This document shows positions 28,923 through 39,268 of a stretch of DNA of 64,000 nucleotides, piece by piece. Positions within the stretch are counted from its first letter, which is position 1; the number at the start of each line of letters is the position of its first letter. A model generated the notes under the pieces. That model saw nothing but the letters and a program-made list of their open reading frames with translations. It made no database searches and was not told the origin of the DNA. The stretch is taken from positions 1,550,001-1,614,000 of the forward strand of contig NZ_CP058214.1 in NCBI RefSeq assembly GCF_015482775.1, read 5' to 3'. Both the position numbers and the translations under genes were made by a program. This DNA is from Kaustia mangrovi (GTDB lineage: Bacteria > Pseudomonadota > Alphaproteobacteria > Rhizobiales > Im1).

Positions 28923-30437
28923 TCAGTCCACCACCAGCGCCACCCCGTCGCGGCGCGGGTCGCCCATCGCCTCGAACCGGCCGTCGCCATGGCGCTTCAC
29001 CACATGGGCGCCGCCGAAGAACATGTTGGGCTCGCCCCAGGCGCGGCGCGCGGGGAACCGCTCGGCAAGCGCACCGCCGCCGCCCGGCTTGAAGAAGTCC
29101 TCGAAATCGAGGTGGCCGTCCTCGACATGGAGCCGGGGCGCGCGCACGGCGGCATCCGGCGCATAGTCCTTGGCGAGCAGGCGGGCGAGGACGACGAAGA
29201 GCGCGGAACGGATGCGGCTCGACCCGCCGGAGCCGAGCGCGAAGAGCGCGCCGTCCTTCTCCGCGATCGCCGGGCACATCATGGAGGCGGGACGGAGACC
29301 GGGCGGCCATGTGCCGAGCCCGTCCGGGGCGAGGTCGGCCTCGCCCAGCATGTTGTTGAGCATGAAGCCGAGACCGCCGGGCACATGGCCGTTGCCCTCG
29401 CCGTTGGAGACGGTCGCGGCCACCGCGTTGCCCGCCGCGTCGATGACGCTGATATGGGTCGTGCCCCGGGTGGCGGGCGGCCCCTTCGCCGCGCCGCCGG
29501 CCGGGAGCGCGAGCCCCGCATCGGCGAGGAGCGCTGCGGGGTCGCCGCCCGCCGTGCGGCGGGCCTCGTCGCTTCGGGCAAGCGCGGCGGCAAAGCGCTC
29601 CGCGCTGCGGCCCGGCGCGTGCGCATAGGCAGACAAGGCATGCGCGATGAAGGCGCCGCCGGCCGATGGCGGCGGGTTGAGCGCGATCCGTGCCGGACCG
29701 AGCGGCACCTTCAGAGGCGCGCGCCGCTCCACCCGATAGTCCGCCAGATCCTCCGCGCGCAGATGGCCGTGATCCCCCTGCCCGTCCAGGAGGCGCGCGG
29801 CGAACCCCTTCGCGCGATAAGCCTTGAGCCCCTCCCGCCCGATCTCGTCCAGCATGTCGGCAAGGGTCGGATTGCGCATGATATCGCCGGCCCGCGGCAG
29901 GCGGCCATCGGGCGCGAAGAGCGCCCGCGCGCCCTCGCTCGCCGTCAGGATCGGCCCGACGACGGCGGCGAGATAGGCCTGGAAGGCCGTGACCTCCACG
30001 CCCTCGCGCGCCCTGCACGCCGCAGGGGCCGCGAGTTCCGCCATGGGCCGGGTGGCATGGGCGGCGTGCACCGCGAACAGGCCCGGCACGAAGCCCGGCG
30101 TCGCGCTCGCCGCGCGGCCGATGTGAAAGGCCTGGCTGGCGGGGCCGAAATCGGCGTGGATCTCGTGGAAGTCGGCAGCGCCGTCACCGCGGCGGGCAAG
30201 CGGCGTGCGCACGAAGAAGTCGTGGAGGACCGTCTCTCCCGACGCGGCTTCGCGCGCCATGAGGAAGCCGCCGCCGCCCGGCGAGGCGAGCACCGGCTCG
30301 GCGACGCAGGCCATCCAGAGCCCGGCAATGGCGGCGTCGAAGGCGTTGCCGCCCGCCCGCAGGACGTCGCCCGCGGCCTGCGCGGTGAGCGCGTGCCCCG
30401 CCGCCACGGCACCGCGGGCCGGTGCGACCCTCGTCAT
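28923..30437 (-). CDS. Gamma-glutamyltranspeptidase-family protein
   Basis: A 504-residue Ntn-hydrolase precursor of the gamma-glutamyltransferase family. The N-terminal part has AGGNAFDAAIAG and PGGGGFLMA. The self-cleavage site and catalytic threonine lie in RGTTHISVID (Thr at about 343), and the C-terminal domain has the SNGEGNG and GSGGSSRIRSAL loops. No clear signal peptide is seen, so it may be cytoplasmic. It could hydrolyse gamma-glutamyl compounds; its position near the puuA/puuB genes makes gamma-glutamyl-amine breakdown an idea worth testing. Confidence 0.82.
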   Translation of the reverse strand: MTRVAPARGAVAAGHALTAQAAGDVLRAGGNAFDAAIAGLWMACVAEPVLASPGGGGFLMAREAASGETVLHDFFVRTPLARRGDGAADFHEIHADFGPASQAFHIGRAASATPGFVPGLFAVHAAHATRPMAELAAPAACRAREGVEVTAFQAYLAAVVGPILTASEGARALFAPDGRLPRAGDIMRNPTLADMLDEIGREGLKAYRAKGFAARLLDGQGDHGHLRAEDLADYRVERRAPLKVPLGPARIALNPPPSAGGAFIAHALSAYAHAPGRSAERFAAALARSDEARRTAGGDPAALLADAGLALPAGGAAKGPPATRGTTHISVIDAAGNAVAATVSNGEGNGHVPGGLGFMLNNMLGEADLAPDGLGTWPPGLRPASMMCPAIAEKDGALFALGSGGSSRIRSALFVVLARLLAKDYAPDAAVRAPRLHVEDGHLDFEDFFKPGGGGALAERFPARRAWGEPNMFFGGAHVVKRHGDGRFEAMGDPRRDGVALVVD

Positions 30438-30467
30438 GGATACGGCCGCCCGCGGGGACGGGGCGCG

Positions 30468-32081
30468 CTATTCCGCGGCCTGGCGCAGCGCCGGGGCTGC
30501 GGCGCGCACCTCCGGATCGACATGGGCCTCGAACCGCTCGAAATTGTCGATGAACATCTGGACGAGCGCCTGCGCCTGGGCGTCGTATGCGCCCTTGTCG
30601 TCCCAGGTCTCGCGCGGGGTCAGGACCGCCGTGTCGATGCCCGGCACGGAGACCGGCACGTCGAAGCCGAAACAGGGATCCTTGCGGAACTCCGCCCCGT
30701 TCAGGCTGCCGTCGAGCGCGGCGTTGAGCAGCCCGCGCGTCACCGCGATGGGCATGCGCTCGCCGACGCCGTACTTGCCGCCGGTCCAGCCGGTATTGAC
30801 CAGCCAGCAGGTTACGCCGTGCCGCGCGATCAGCTCGCGCAGCAGGTTGCCGTATTCGCTCGGATGGCGCGGCATGAACGGCGCGCCGAAGCAGGTGGAG
30901 AACGTCGCCTCGGGCTCCGTCACCCCCTTCTCGGTGCCCGCGACCTTGGCGGTGTAGCCGGACAGGAAGTGGTACATGGCCTGGCTCGGGGTGAGCCGCG
31001 CGATGGGCGGCAGCACGCCGAAGGCGTCCGCCGTCAGCATGATGATGTTGCGCGGATGGCCGGCGATCCCGGTCTCGCTGGCATTGGGAATGTAGCGGAG
31101 CGGATAGGCCGCGCGGGTATTCTCCGTCAGCGTACCGTCGTCGAAGTCGAGCGCACGGGTCTCCTCGTCCATGACGACGTTTTCGAGCACCGTGCCCCAG
31201 CGCTGGGTCGCGCTGTAGATCTCCGGCTCGGCCTCCGCCGACAGGCGGATCGCCTTGGCATAGCAGCCGCCCTCGAAGTTGAAGACGCCGTTCTCCGACC
31301 AGCCATGCTCGTCGTCGCCGATGAGGGTGCGGCTGGCATCGGCCGACAGGGTGGTCTTGCCGGTGCCCGACAGGCCGAAGAAGATCGCCGTGTCGCCCGC
31401 CTCGCCGACATTGGCGGAGCAGTGCATGGGCATCACGCCGCGCTCGGGCAGGATGTAGTTGAGAACGGAGAAGACCGATTTCTTGATCTCGCCGGCATAG
31501 GAGGTGCCGCCGATGAGCACCAGCCCGCGCGAGAAATCGCAGGCGATGACCGTTTCCGACCGTATGCCGTGGCGCTCGGGATCGGCCCGGAAGCCCGGCA
31601 GGTCGATGATGGTGAGCTGCGGCGCGAAGCCGTCGAGATCGGCAAGCTCCGGCTCGATCAGCAGATGGCGGATGAACAGCGCGTGCCAGGCATATTCGCA
31701 GAACACCCTCACGGGCAGGCGATGGGCCCGGTCGGCGCCGCCATAGAGATCCTGGACGAACAGCTCGCCGCCCTCCGCATGGGCGAGGAAATCCTCAAGC
31801 AGACGGTTGAACTGGTCGAGCGAGAGGGGTTGGTTGTTGTCCCACCAGATCGTGCCGGCGGTCGCCTCGTCGCGAACGATGTACTTGTCCTTCGCCGAGC
31901 GGCCCGTGTGCTGGCCGGTGGTGACCACCGCCGCCCCGTTGAGCGCGACCTTCGCCTCGCCGCGGCCCACCGCTTCCTCGTACAGCCGCGAGGTCGAATA
32001 GTTCCAGTGAACCGTGTCGAGATTCCTGAGACCCGTCGCGTCCACGCCGATGGCGCGGTTGTACCGTCCACTCTGTTTCAC
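30468..32081 (-). CDS. pckA: Phosphoenolpyruvate carboxykinase (ATP)
   Basis: A 537-residue gluconeogenic enzyme that makes PEP and CO2 from oxaloacetate with ATP. Motifs: RSAKDKYIV, the kinase-specific [18 protein letters not shown], the P-loop [13 protein letters not shown] and IGDDEHGW (metal/ATP site). I start at a GTG at 32081, which has AAGGAG six bases upstream and gives the family N-terminus ([20 protein letters not shown]). The nearest in-frame ATG upstream lacks a comparable site. It lies next to hugZ and the ChvI/ChvG genes, an order common in Rhizobiales. Confidence 0.95.
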   Translation of the reverse strand: MKQSGRYNRAIGVDATGLRNLDTVHWNYSTSRLYEEAVGRGEAKVALNGAAVVTTGQHTGRSAKDKYIVRDEATAGTIWWDNNQPLSLDQFNRLLEDFLAHAEGGELFVQDLYGGADRAHRLPVRVFCEYAWHALFIRHLLIEPELADLDGFAPQLTIIDLPGFRADPERHGIRSETVIACDFSRGLVLIGGTSYAGEIKKSVFSVLNYILPERGVMPMHCSANVGEAGDTAIFFGLSGTGKTTLSADASRTLIGDDEHGWSENGVFNFEGGCYAKAIRLSAEAEPEIYSATQRWGTVLENVVMDEETRALDFDDGTLTENTRAAYPLRYIPNASETGIAGHPRNIIMLTADAFGVLPPIARLTPSQAMYHFLSGYTAKVAGTEKGVTEPEATFSTCFGAPFMPRHPSEYGNLLRELIARHGVTCWLVNTGWTGGKYGVGERMPIAVTRGLLNAALDGSLNGAEFRKDPCFGFDVPVSVPGIDTAVLTPRETWDDKGAYDAQAQALVQMFIDNFERFEAHVDPEVRAAAPALRQAAE

Positions 32082-32347
32082 ACCCCACTCCTTGCAATTC
32101 CGGCCGATTGAGAACGGCCGCTCCATTGCGCGACCGCGGCTGCGTTCGGGGCAGCCTGGTTCGATCGCCGTTCCTCCGCCGCGCCACACGCGAGATCAGG
32201 GCCCTCCGGTACGGGCCTTGCGGGCGCGGATCGGGCAAGCTTAGGCAAAGCCGCGGGGGCAAACAACAGGAGGCGGGCGGGAAAATGTGGAGAATGCGGC
32301 ACCATGACGCGCAGGCCTCCCCCGGCCGTGCCTCCCCGGCCCGGTTC

Positions 32348-33127
32348 TCAGTCGGCGCCCTGTCCGGGCAGCGCACGCGCCTTCTTGACGAGCGCCACGA
32401 GCGCCTCGCGCATCTCCTTGGCCGTCTCGACCGGCTCCGGCAGGTCGAGCCTGAGAACGGTGTGCCCGTCGGTCAGGTCGCAGCCGTCGGGATCGCAGGC
32501 GCTCATCCGCCAGTCGCCCTTCGGCGCGCCGAGAAGCCGCGTCGCATAGAGCGCCACGGCGTCGCTGTGGTCCTCGTTCATGTGCCCGACAATGCCCTCC
32601 TCCGCCTCCGCGAGCGCGGCGCAGCGCTCCTCCGGCAGGATGATCTCGTCGGCATTGATCGTCTGGATACGGCCGAAGCCGGCGACCAGATGGCCGAATT
32701 CCGGGATCAGCCGGAATATGGAGAAGTCGCTGAACTGGGCATAGCGCCGCGAGAGCGGATGGCGCGCCAGGAAGCGGCGCTTGACCGCCTCGTCCTCCGC
32801 CACCTTCTCGATCCGCCCCAGAAGCGTCAGCCGCGCGCCCTCAAGGGCGTCGCCGTCATGGGTCGTCGCGTCGACCAGCACGGATGCGCGCGGGTCGGTC
32901 GTGAGATTGCGGGTGTGCCAGGCGAGTGACGACAGCATGAAGAGCGGTGCGCCGGAAGGGTCCGTCGCCACGGTTGCCAGCGACACGAAGGGCGCGCCGC
33001 TCGCCCGGTCGAGCGTTCCAAGCGACACCGTGTCCGCCTGGCGGATGAGCCGGCGGGCCTCCTCGCCCGGCGACAGGGCGGCGCCCTCTTCTTCCTGCGG
33101 GATCTGTCTCGTGGGTTCAGCAGTCAT
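32348..33127 (-). CDS. HugZ-family pyridoxamine 5'-phosphate oxidase-like protein
   Basis: A 259-residue two-domain protein. The N-terminal split-barrel flavin/heme-binding domain (about 20-160) includes DTVSLGTLDRASGAPFVSLA and PRASVLVD. The C-terminal DUF2470 domain includes EGIVGHMNEDHSDAVALYAT and DPDGCDLTDG. Proteins of this kind are linked to heme use (HugZ) or flavin-dependent reactions; the exact role here is not known. I start at the ATG at 33127; the upstream extension of the frame crosses the divergent promoter region. It diverges from chvI. Confidence 0.8.
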   Translation of the reverse strand: MTAEPTRQIPQEEEGAALSPGEEARRLIRQADTVSLGTLDRASGAPFVSLATVATDPSGAPLFMLSSLAWHTRNLTTDPRASVLVDATTHDGDALEGARLTLLGRIEKVAEDEAVKRRFLARHPLSRRYAQFSDFSIFRLIPEFGHLVAGFGRIQTINADEIILPEERCAALAEAEEGIVGHMNEDHSDAVALYATRLLGAPKGDWRMSACDPDGCDLTDGHTVLRLDLPEPVETAKEMREALVALVKKARALPGQGAD

Positions 33128-33389
33128 GATCGTGCGAGCCTCAAAATCGCTACTTCCGGGCCCAAACCATGTGCCGCGCCCGGACGCGGCCACCCTGCCG
33201 TTTGCAGGATTTTCGTCATAATGGGAGAATGTGGCCATTAAACGGTTAACGCCGGCGGCGGGCTCTCCCGGGACGGCGCGGAGGCGGGCGGGCAGAATAT
33301 ATTGGTCGCGACGAGGCGCAGGCAGTACTATGCCTTGCCACATTTTGCCCCAGTTAACTCTTTAAAGCGCCTGGCAGGATTTCAAGGTA

Positions 33390-34100
33390 ATGGGCAAAAA
33401 GATGCCGACAATCGCACTAGTGGACGACGACAGGCACATCCTCACCTCCGTGAGCATGGCGCTGGAGGCGGAAGGCTACCAGATCCAGACCTATGCCGAC
33501 GGCGTCTCCGCCCTGAAGGGCCTGGAGGAGACACCGCCCGACGTCGCCATCTTCGATATCAAGATGCCGCGCATGGACGGTATGGAGCTGTTGCGCCGGC
33601 TGCGCCAGCAATCCGACCTGCCGGTGATCTTCCTGACCTCCAAGGACGACGAGATCGACGAGCTGTTCGGGCTCAAGATGGGCGCTGACGACTATATCCG
33701 CAAACCCTTCTCCCAGCGGCTCCTCATCGAGCGGGTCAAGGCGGTCCTGCGCCGGGCCCAGCCGCGCGACACGACCGCCGCCCCGGATTCCGGCGCCAAG
33801 AAGATCGAGCGCGGCAAGCTGGTGATGGATCCCGAACGCCATTCGTGCACATGGGACGGCGGCAGCGTGACGCTGACGGTGACCGAGTTCCTGATCCTCC
33901 AGGCGCTCGCCCAGCGGCCAGGCGTCGTGAAGAGCCGCGACGCGCTGATGGACGCCGCCTATGACGATCAGGTCTATGTCGACGACCGCACCATCGACAG
34001 CCACATCAAGCGGCTGCGCAAGAAGTTCAAGGTGGTCGACGACAGTTTCGACGCCATCGAGACGCTCTACGGGGTTGGCTACCGCTTCAAGGAAGCGTGA
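33390..34100 (+). CDS. chvI: Response regulator ChvI
   Basis: A 236-residue OmpR-type response regulator. The receiver domain has the acidic pair LVDDDR, the phospho-accepting Asp in [12 protein letters not shown] (near 57) and Lys in YIRKPFSQ. The winged-helix domain (about 140-232) ends with [14 protein letters not shown]. It pairs with ChvG to control the acid and envelope-stress programme and exopolysaccharide genes in rhizobia. An ATG four codons later (33402) gives the more usual N-terminus [10 protein letters not shown] and is an equally plausible start. Confidence 0.93.
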   Translation: MGKKMPTIALVDDDRHILTSVSMALEAEGYQIQTYADGVSALKGLEETPPDVAIFDIKMPRMDGMELLRRLRQQSDLPVIFLTSKDDEIDELFGLKMGADDYIRKPFSQRLLIERVKAVLRRAQPRDTTAAPDSGAKKIERGKLVMDPERHSCTWDGGSVTLTVTEFLILQALAQRPGVVKSRDALMDAAYDDQVYVDDRTIDSHIKRLRKKFKVVDDSFDAIETLYGVGYRFKEA

Positions 34101-34266
34101 GGCCGCCGTCCCGGAATTTGCGCCACAGTACGCAGCTTTGCGATTTCGTGTTAGGTAGAAACGCGATCTGCGCAGTCTTTCCGCGAGCATGGACGCGGGC
34201 GCATGGAGGCTGGACAGGCCTCCGGCGCCGGTCACACGGCGGGGATGGGTACTGGATAGGGCCAAT

Positions 34267-36081
34267 ATGGTTGCTGACACCGAGCGGCAGGGGCGCATGA
34301 GCGAGACATCGCGCATGCGCGGCGGCGATGCGCCCGGCACGGCAGCGCGCGGCGCCTTCCGCTGGATCGCGCGCCTGAGCCCCTCCAGCCTCACCAGCCG
34401 GATCATCCTGCTCAATATCGCCGGGCTGATCATCCTCGTCTCCGGCATCCTCTATTTCAACCAGTTCCGCCAGGGCCTGATCGACGCACGCGTCCAGAGC
34501 CTGATGACGCAGGGCCACATCATCGCCGGCGCCATCGCCGCATCCGCGACCGTCGATACCGACACGATCATCGTCGACCCCGACCGGCTCCTGGAGATGC
34601 AGGTCGGCGAGCCGTCCGACCAGGGCCCGGACGAGTTCCGCAGCTTCGAGTTCCCGATCAATCCCGAGCGGTCCGGCCAGATCCTCAGGCGCCTGATCTC
34701 GCCGACCAAGACGCGCGCGCGCATCTACGACCGCGAGGGCATCCTCATCGTCGATTCCCAGTATCTCTACGGGCGCGGCGAGATCCTGCGCTTCGACCTG
34801 CCGCCGCCGGACGAGAGCGCGGACAACACGATCGCCAGGCTCTGGCACGAGTTCAACAACTGGCTGTTCGACAACGACTATCCGCTGCAGAAGGAATACG
34901 GCAACGACAACGGCAAGGACTTCCCCGAAGTCACCGCCTCGCTGAACGGCGCCTCCGTCTCCGTGGTGCGCGTCAACGACAAGCGCGAGATCATCGTCTC
35001 CGTCGCCGTTCCCATACAGCGCTTCCGCGCCGTGCTCGGCTCGCTCGTCCTGTCGACCCAGGGCGGCGACATCGACGAGACGCTCAGGGGCGAGCGGCGC
35101 ATCATCCTGTTCACCTTCCTGTTCGCCGCGCTTGTCACCGTGCTCCTGTCGGTGCTCCTGGCGGGCACCATCGCGGAACCGATCCGCCGCCTCGCGGGCG
35201 CGGCCGAACGGGTCCGCCGGGGCGTCAACAAGCGCGTGGAGATCCCCGACTTCTCCGTGCGCCGCGACGAGATCGGCCATCTCTCCGGCGCGCTGCGCGA
35301 CATGACGAACGCGCTCTACAACAGGATCGACGCCATCGAGGCCTTCGCCGCAGACGTCGCCCACGAGCTCAAGAACCCGCTGACCTCGCTGCGCAGCGCC
35401 GTGGAGACGCTGCCGCATGCCAGGACCGACGACCAGCGCGCCCGCCTCGTGGAGATCGTGAAGGACGACGTGAAGCGGCTCGACCGGCTCATCACCGACA
35501 TTTCCGATGCCTCGCGCCTCGACGCGGAGCTCGCGCGCGCGGAAGCCGAGCCGATCGACCTGTCGGAGCTGCTCGGCGCGGTCATCTCCATGTCGAACGA
35601 GACGCGCGGGCCCGACGATGCCGAGATCAGTCTCGAGATCGAGCGGCGGAACCTGGCCGGCGACGCACCCTTCACCGTGATGGGCCACGACACCCGTCTC
35701 GGCCAGGTGGTGCGCAATCTCATCGACAATGCGCGCTCCTTCTCGCCCGGCGAGGGCGCGGTCGAGGTCGTTCTGCGCCGGGTCGGCCCGGAAGTGGAGC
35801 TCTGCATCGAGGACGAGGGGCCGGGCATCCGGCCGGAAAGCCTGGAGAAGATCTTCGACCGGTTCCACACCGACCGGCCGGAAGGCGCCTTCGGCCAGAA
35901 CTCCGGGCTGGGCCTGAGCATCTCCAAGCAGATCGTGGACGCCCATCGCGGCCGCATCTGGGCGGAAAACCGCATGGGCCCGCCGAACGAGGAGGGCGAG
36001 CGCCCCGTGCTCGGCGCGCGCTTCGTGGTGCGCCTGCCGGCCGCCGACGCCGCACCCCGGCGCGACGGGGGACGCTCGTGA
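34267..36081 (+). CDS. chvG: Sensor histidine kinase ChvG
   Basis: A 604-residue membrane sensor kinase. The first helix is RIILLNIAGLIILVSGILYF; a periplasmic domain of about 220 residues follows, then a second helix (IILFTFLFAALVTVLLSVLL) and HAMP. The phospho-accepting histidine is in FAADVAHELKNPLTSL; the ATPase boxes are NLIDNARSFSP, EDEGPGI and GLGLSISKQI. The ATG at 34267 has AGGG at good spacing; a later ATG (34297) is possible. It lies between chvI and hprK, the standard order. Its stop overlaps the GTG of hprK. Confidence 0.93.
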   Translation: MVADTERQGRMSETSRMRGGDAPGTAARGAFRWIARLSPSSLTSRIILLNIAGLIILVSGILYFNQFRQGLIDARVQSLMTQGHIIAGAIAASATVDTDTIIVDPDRLLEMQVGEPSDQGPDEFRSFEFPINPERSGQILRRLISPTKTRARIYDREGILIVDSQYLYGRGEILRFDLPPPDESADNTIARLWHEFNNWLFDNDYPLQKEYGNDNGKDFPEVTASLNGASVSVVRVNDKREIIVSVAVPIQRFRAVLGSLVLSTQGGDIDETLRGERRIILFTFLFAALVTVLLSVLLAGTIAEPIRRLAGAAERVRRGVNKRVEIPDFSVRRDEIGHLSGALRDMTNALYNRIDAIEAFAADVAHELKNPLTSLRSAVETLPHARTDDQRARLVEIVKDDVKRLDRLITDISDASRLDAELARAEAEPIDLSELLGAVISMSNETRGPDDAEISLEIERRNLAGDAPFTVMGHDTRLGQVVRNLIDNARSFSPGEGAVEVVLRRVGPEVELCIEDEGPGIRPESLEKIFDRFHTDRPEGAFGQNSGLGLSISKQIVDAHRGRIWAENRMGPPNEEGERPVLGARFVVRLPAADAAPRRDGGRS

Positions 36082-36575
36082 GCAGCCGGGACGGCGGCGC
36101 ATCCATCCACGGAACCTGCATCGCGGTCGGCGGCCACGGCGTTCTGCTGTTCGGCGCGCCGGGCTCCGGCAAGTCCGATCTCGCCCTGCGGCTTATCGAC
36201 ACCGACGGGCGCGGCACCGGGCCGGAGAGACTGACAGCGCAGCTCGTGGCCGACGATCAGGTCGTGCTCGCCGCGCGCGGCGGCCGGCTCATCGCCCGCG
36301 CGCCCGATGCGCTCGCCGGCCGGCTGGAGGTTCGCGGCCTCGGCATCGTCTCCGTGGCGTATCTGGAGGAGGCGCCCGTGCTGTGCGCCGCCCGCCTCGA
36401 CGGGACGGCCGCTCCGGAACGGCTTCCCGATTTCTCGCAACGCACGGCGACATTGTGCGGGATCGCCATCCCCGAGCTCGCGCTCGACGCCCGCGCGCCC
36501 TCCGCACCCGCCGTGATCCGCGCCGCCGTCATCGCCTTTGCCGGCGCGGGACGGCAGGGGTTCGGCACGACGTGA
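36078..36575 (+). CDS. hprK: HPr kinase/phosphorylase, short alphaproteobacterial form
   Basis: A 165-residue protein corresponding to the C-terminal kinase domain of HprK; the N-terminal domain found in Firmicutes is absent, as usual in alphaproteobacteria. The P-loop is GAPGSGKSDLALRL (near 26-39), then the metal residues in QLVADDQVVLAAR and LEVRGLGIVSV. It phosphorylates a serine of HPr (37202-37519). It starts with GTG overlapping the chvG stop. The link of envelope signalling (ChvGI) to the regulatory PTS is a common layout. Confidence 0.9.
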   Translation: MSSRDGGASIHGTCIAVGGHGVLLFGAPGSGKSDLALRLIDTDGRGTGPERLTAQLVADDQVVLAARGGRLIARAPDALAGRLEVRGLGIVSVAYLEEAPVLCAARLDGTAAPERLPDFSQRTATLCGIAIPELALDARAPSAPAVIRAAVIAFAGAGRQGFGTT

Positions 36576-36807
36576 ACCGGCGGACCGTCCCGTCGGAGGA
36601 CAAAAGCCTTCCCGCTGTTGCGCTCGCGCCCCCTTGCCGACATGATAGCGCCCTTGACTCGGATCGGACGCCTGCCGGCCGGCACATGGATGGCATGGGG
36701 AATTCGATCGGTTTCAAGGGGTTAGGGTGGCGTGTCCGAATCGGACAGGACATGGTCTGCCTGACGGGGGCTTTGCGTTTCGAGTCGAAGGAAAAGGCGC
36801 CTCATCG

Positions 36808-37212
36808 ATGATCGGTCTCGTTCTGGTAACGCACGGCCAGCTTGCCGCGGAATTCCGCTCCGCCATGGAGCATGTGGTCGGCCCCCAGCCGCAGATGGAG
36901 GCGATCTCCATCGGGCCGGACGACGACATGGAGCAGCGCCGCGCCGACATACTGGCCGCCGTCTCGCGCGCCGACGACGGCGAGGGGGTCATCCTGCTGA
37001 CCGACATGTTCGGCGGCACCCCCTCCAACCTGGCGATCTCCGTCATGCAGAACGCCAAGGTGGAGGTCATCGCCGGCATCAACCTGCCCATGCTGATCAA
37101 GCTCGCCAGCGTGCGCGGCGAGACCACGCTGGAGGACGCGGTCGAGCAGGCGCAGGACGCCGGCCGCAAATACATCAATATCGCAAGCAGGGTCCTCTCC
37201 GGTGAAGGCTGA
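36808..37212 (+). CDS. PTS EIIA component, mannose family
   Basis: A 134-residue EIIA-Man-type protein. The phospho-accepting histidine is in LVLVTHGQLA (residue 10); the LLTDMFGGTPSNLA segment is the family signature. No PTS permease lies nearby, so this is a regulatory rather than sugar-transport PTS. It receives phosphate from HPr and feeds a network affecting gluconeogenesis and other regulators. I start at the ATG at 36808; the upstream frame is spurious. It overlaps ptsH by 11 bp. Confidence 0.9.
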   Translation: MIGLVLVTHGQLAAEFRSAMEHVVGPQPQMEAISIGPDDDMEQRRADILAAVSRADDGEGVILLTDMFGGTPSNLAISVMQNAKVEVIAGINLPMLIKLASVRGETTLEDAVEQAQDAGRKYINIASRVLSGEG

Positions 37213-37519
37213 TTCGGATCATACCGCCCCGGGCGGGCCGGGACCGGCCGGCCGGCTGGAGCGCGAACTGACCATCTGCAACAGCCGCGGCCTGCATGCG
37301 CGCGCCTCCGCCAAGTTCGTGAAATGCGCGGAGGGCTTCGACGCCGCGATCACCGTCTCGCGCGACGGCCAGAGCGTGCCCGGCACCTCCATCATGGGCC
37401 TCATGATGCTCGCCGCCCATCCCGGCTCCACCATCACGGTGCGCGCGGAAGGCCCCGACGCGGAGGCCGCCATCGACGCGCTGGACACCCTCGTCGCCTC
37501 GAAGTTCGACGAGGACTGA
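37202..37519 (+). CDS. ptsH: Phosphocarrier protein HPr
   Basis: A 105-residue HPr. The EI-dependent histidine is in NSRGLHARASAKF; the regulatory serine for HprK is in PGTSIMGLMMLAA. The N-terminus carries about 17 extra residues rich in Gly and Pro before the HPr fold begins (ERELTICNSR). It starts at a GTG inside the end of the EIIA gene. EI (ptsP) is not in the window. Confidence 0.92.
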   Translation: MKADSDHTAPGGPGPAGRLERELTICNSRGLHARASAKFVKCAEGFDAAITVSRDGQSVPGTSIMGLMMLAAHPGSTITVRAEGPDAEAAIDALDTLVASKFDED

Positions 37520-37672
37520 AAGCCTCCCCTCCCTCGCCGCACGAGAGCGCCCTTTTCGGCTTCCTTCCGCAGGATGGCGGGGAGATGCGCTGTCACGCCT
37601 CCACATCCCCAGACACGGTCCGCGCCCCGGCAAGCCTGGCCCGGGGCGGCTTTCCACAGCCTACCCAGAGAC

Positions 37673-37688
37673 ATAAAGACTTCTTTAT
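37673..37688 (+). promoter_or_regulatory. Palindromic operator upstream of ahcY (SahR-like)
   Basis: The 16-bp inverted repeat ATAAAGACTTCTTTAT lies 112 bp before the ahcY start, in an A/T-rich patch in otherwise GC-rich DNA. The ArsR-family repressor SahR controls S-adenosylhomocysteine metabolism in many proteobacteria through palindromic sites; this palindrome and its position suit that role. The regulator gene is not in the window. Confidence 0.45.
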
Positions 37689-37799
37689 ATCCTTATTGCC
37701 TCATCGTTGCGACCCTGCTATAGGGAATGGGCCTGGACGACGCCGTCTTCCGGGGTCGTCCGATTTTTGAGTTTCAAACAGTTCCGCTGAGGTCATCAC

Positions 37800-39199
37800 A
37801 TGAACAAACCCGCCGATTATCTGGTGAAAGACATCTCTCTGGCCGACTGGGGCCGCAAGGAGATCGCGATGGCCGAGGTGGAGATGCCCGGCCTGATGGC
37901 GCTGCGCGAGGAGTTCGGCAAGTCCCAGCCGCTCAAGGGCGCGCGCATCGCCGGCTGCCTGCACATGACCATCCAGACCGCCGTTCTGATCGAGACGCTC
38001 GTGGCGCTCGGCGCGGAGGTGCGCTGGTCGAGCTGCAACATCTTCTCCACCCAGGACCACGCGGCCGCGGCGATCGCTGCGGAAACCATTCCCGTCTTCG
38101 CCTACAAGGGCGAGTCGCTTGAGGAATACTGGGACTATGTCGACCGCATCCTCGAATGGCCCGACGGCCAGCCGGCCAACCTGATCCTCGACGATGGCGG
38201 CGACGCGACCATGATCGTGCTGCACGGCGCGAAGGCGGAGAAGGACCCCTCGCTGCTGGAGAACCCCTCCAACGAGGAAGAGGCCGCGCTGTTCGCCACC
38301 ATCAAGCGCCGTCTGGAGAAGTCCCCGGCTGGTATTCGCGCGTTCGCGACGGCCTCAAGGGCGTCTCGGAGGAGACGACCACGGGCGTGCACCGCCTCTA
38401 CGAGCTGCAGAAGAAGGGCCAGCTGCCCATCCCGGCGATCAACGTCAATGACAGTGTGACGAAGTCGAAGTTCGACAACCGCTATGGCTGCCGGGAATCG
38501 CTGGTCGACGGCATCCGCCGCGCCACCGACGTCATGATGGCCGGCAAGGTCGCCGTGGTGTGCGGCTATGGCGATGTCGGCAAGGGCTCCGCCCAGTCCC
38601 TCGCCGGCGCCGGCGCGCGCATCGTGGTCACCGAGATCGACCCGATCTGCGCCCTTCAGGCGGCCATGGACGGACACGAGGTGCGCAAGCTGGAGGACGT
38701 CGTCTCCTCCGCCGACATCTTCGTGACCGCGACCGGCAACAAGGACGTCATCACCGCCGATCACATGCGCCAGATGAAGGACATGGCGATCGTCTGCAAT
38801 ATCGGCCACTTCGACAACGAGATCGAGGTCGCCGGCTTGCGGAACTACAAGTGGACGAACGTCAAGCCGCAGGTCGACATGATCGAGAAGCCGGACGGCG
38901 ACCGCCTCATCCTCCTGTCGGAGGGGCGCCTCGTCAATCTCGGCAACGCGACCGGCCATCCGAGCTTCGTGATGTCGGCGTCCTTCACCAACCAGGTGCT
39001 GGCGCAGATGGAGCTGTGGACCAATGGCGGGGCCTATGAGAACAAGGTCTACGTCCTGCCCAAGCATCTCGACGAGAAGGTCGCCCGGCTGCATCTCGCC
39101 AAGCTCGGCGTGAACCTCACCGAGCTGTCGGACGAGCAGGCCAGCTATATCGGCGTGGAGCACGACGGCCCCTTCAAGCCGGACTACTACCGCTACTGA
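37800..39199 (+). CDS. ahcY: Adenosylhomocysteinase (apparent frameshift)
   Basis: S-adenosylhomocysteine hydrolase, which splits SAH to adenosine and homocysteine in the methyl cycle. The first frame runs [20 protein letters not shown] to about residue 175 (RRLEKSP). The protein then continues in another frame with [20 protein letters not shown], the NAD-binding [18 protein letters not shown] and the C-terminal [10 protein letters not shown]. Adding one G in the CCCCGGC run at 38323-38329 gives a normal 466-residue protein. As this is a core gene with both halves conserved, a sequence error is more likely than loss of function. Confidence 0.88.
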
Positions 39200-39229
39200 C
39201 GCCTGCCGCAAGGCCTGCAGGAAACAGCC

Positions 39230-39268
39230 GCCCGCCGCCCCGGATCCACCCGGGCGGCGGGCGTTTTT
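39230..39268 (+). terminator. Rho-independent terminator after ahcY
   Basis: A strong GC hairpin (GCCCGCCGCCC at 39230-39240 pairing with its complement at 39252-39262) followed by GTTTTT, 30 bp after the ahcY stop. It overlaps the very end of the convergent DUF1772 gene. Confidence 0.85.

Noticed and set aside
28989-32111. 1040-residue open frame on the plus strand
   Set aside because: Lies antisense to the transpeptidase and pckA genes; composition is Arg/Gly/Ala-rich with no recognisable domain. Long antisense frames are expected at this GC content.
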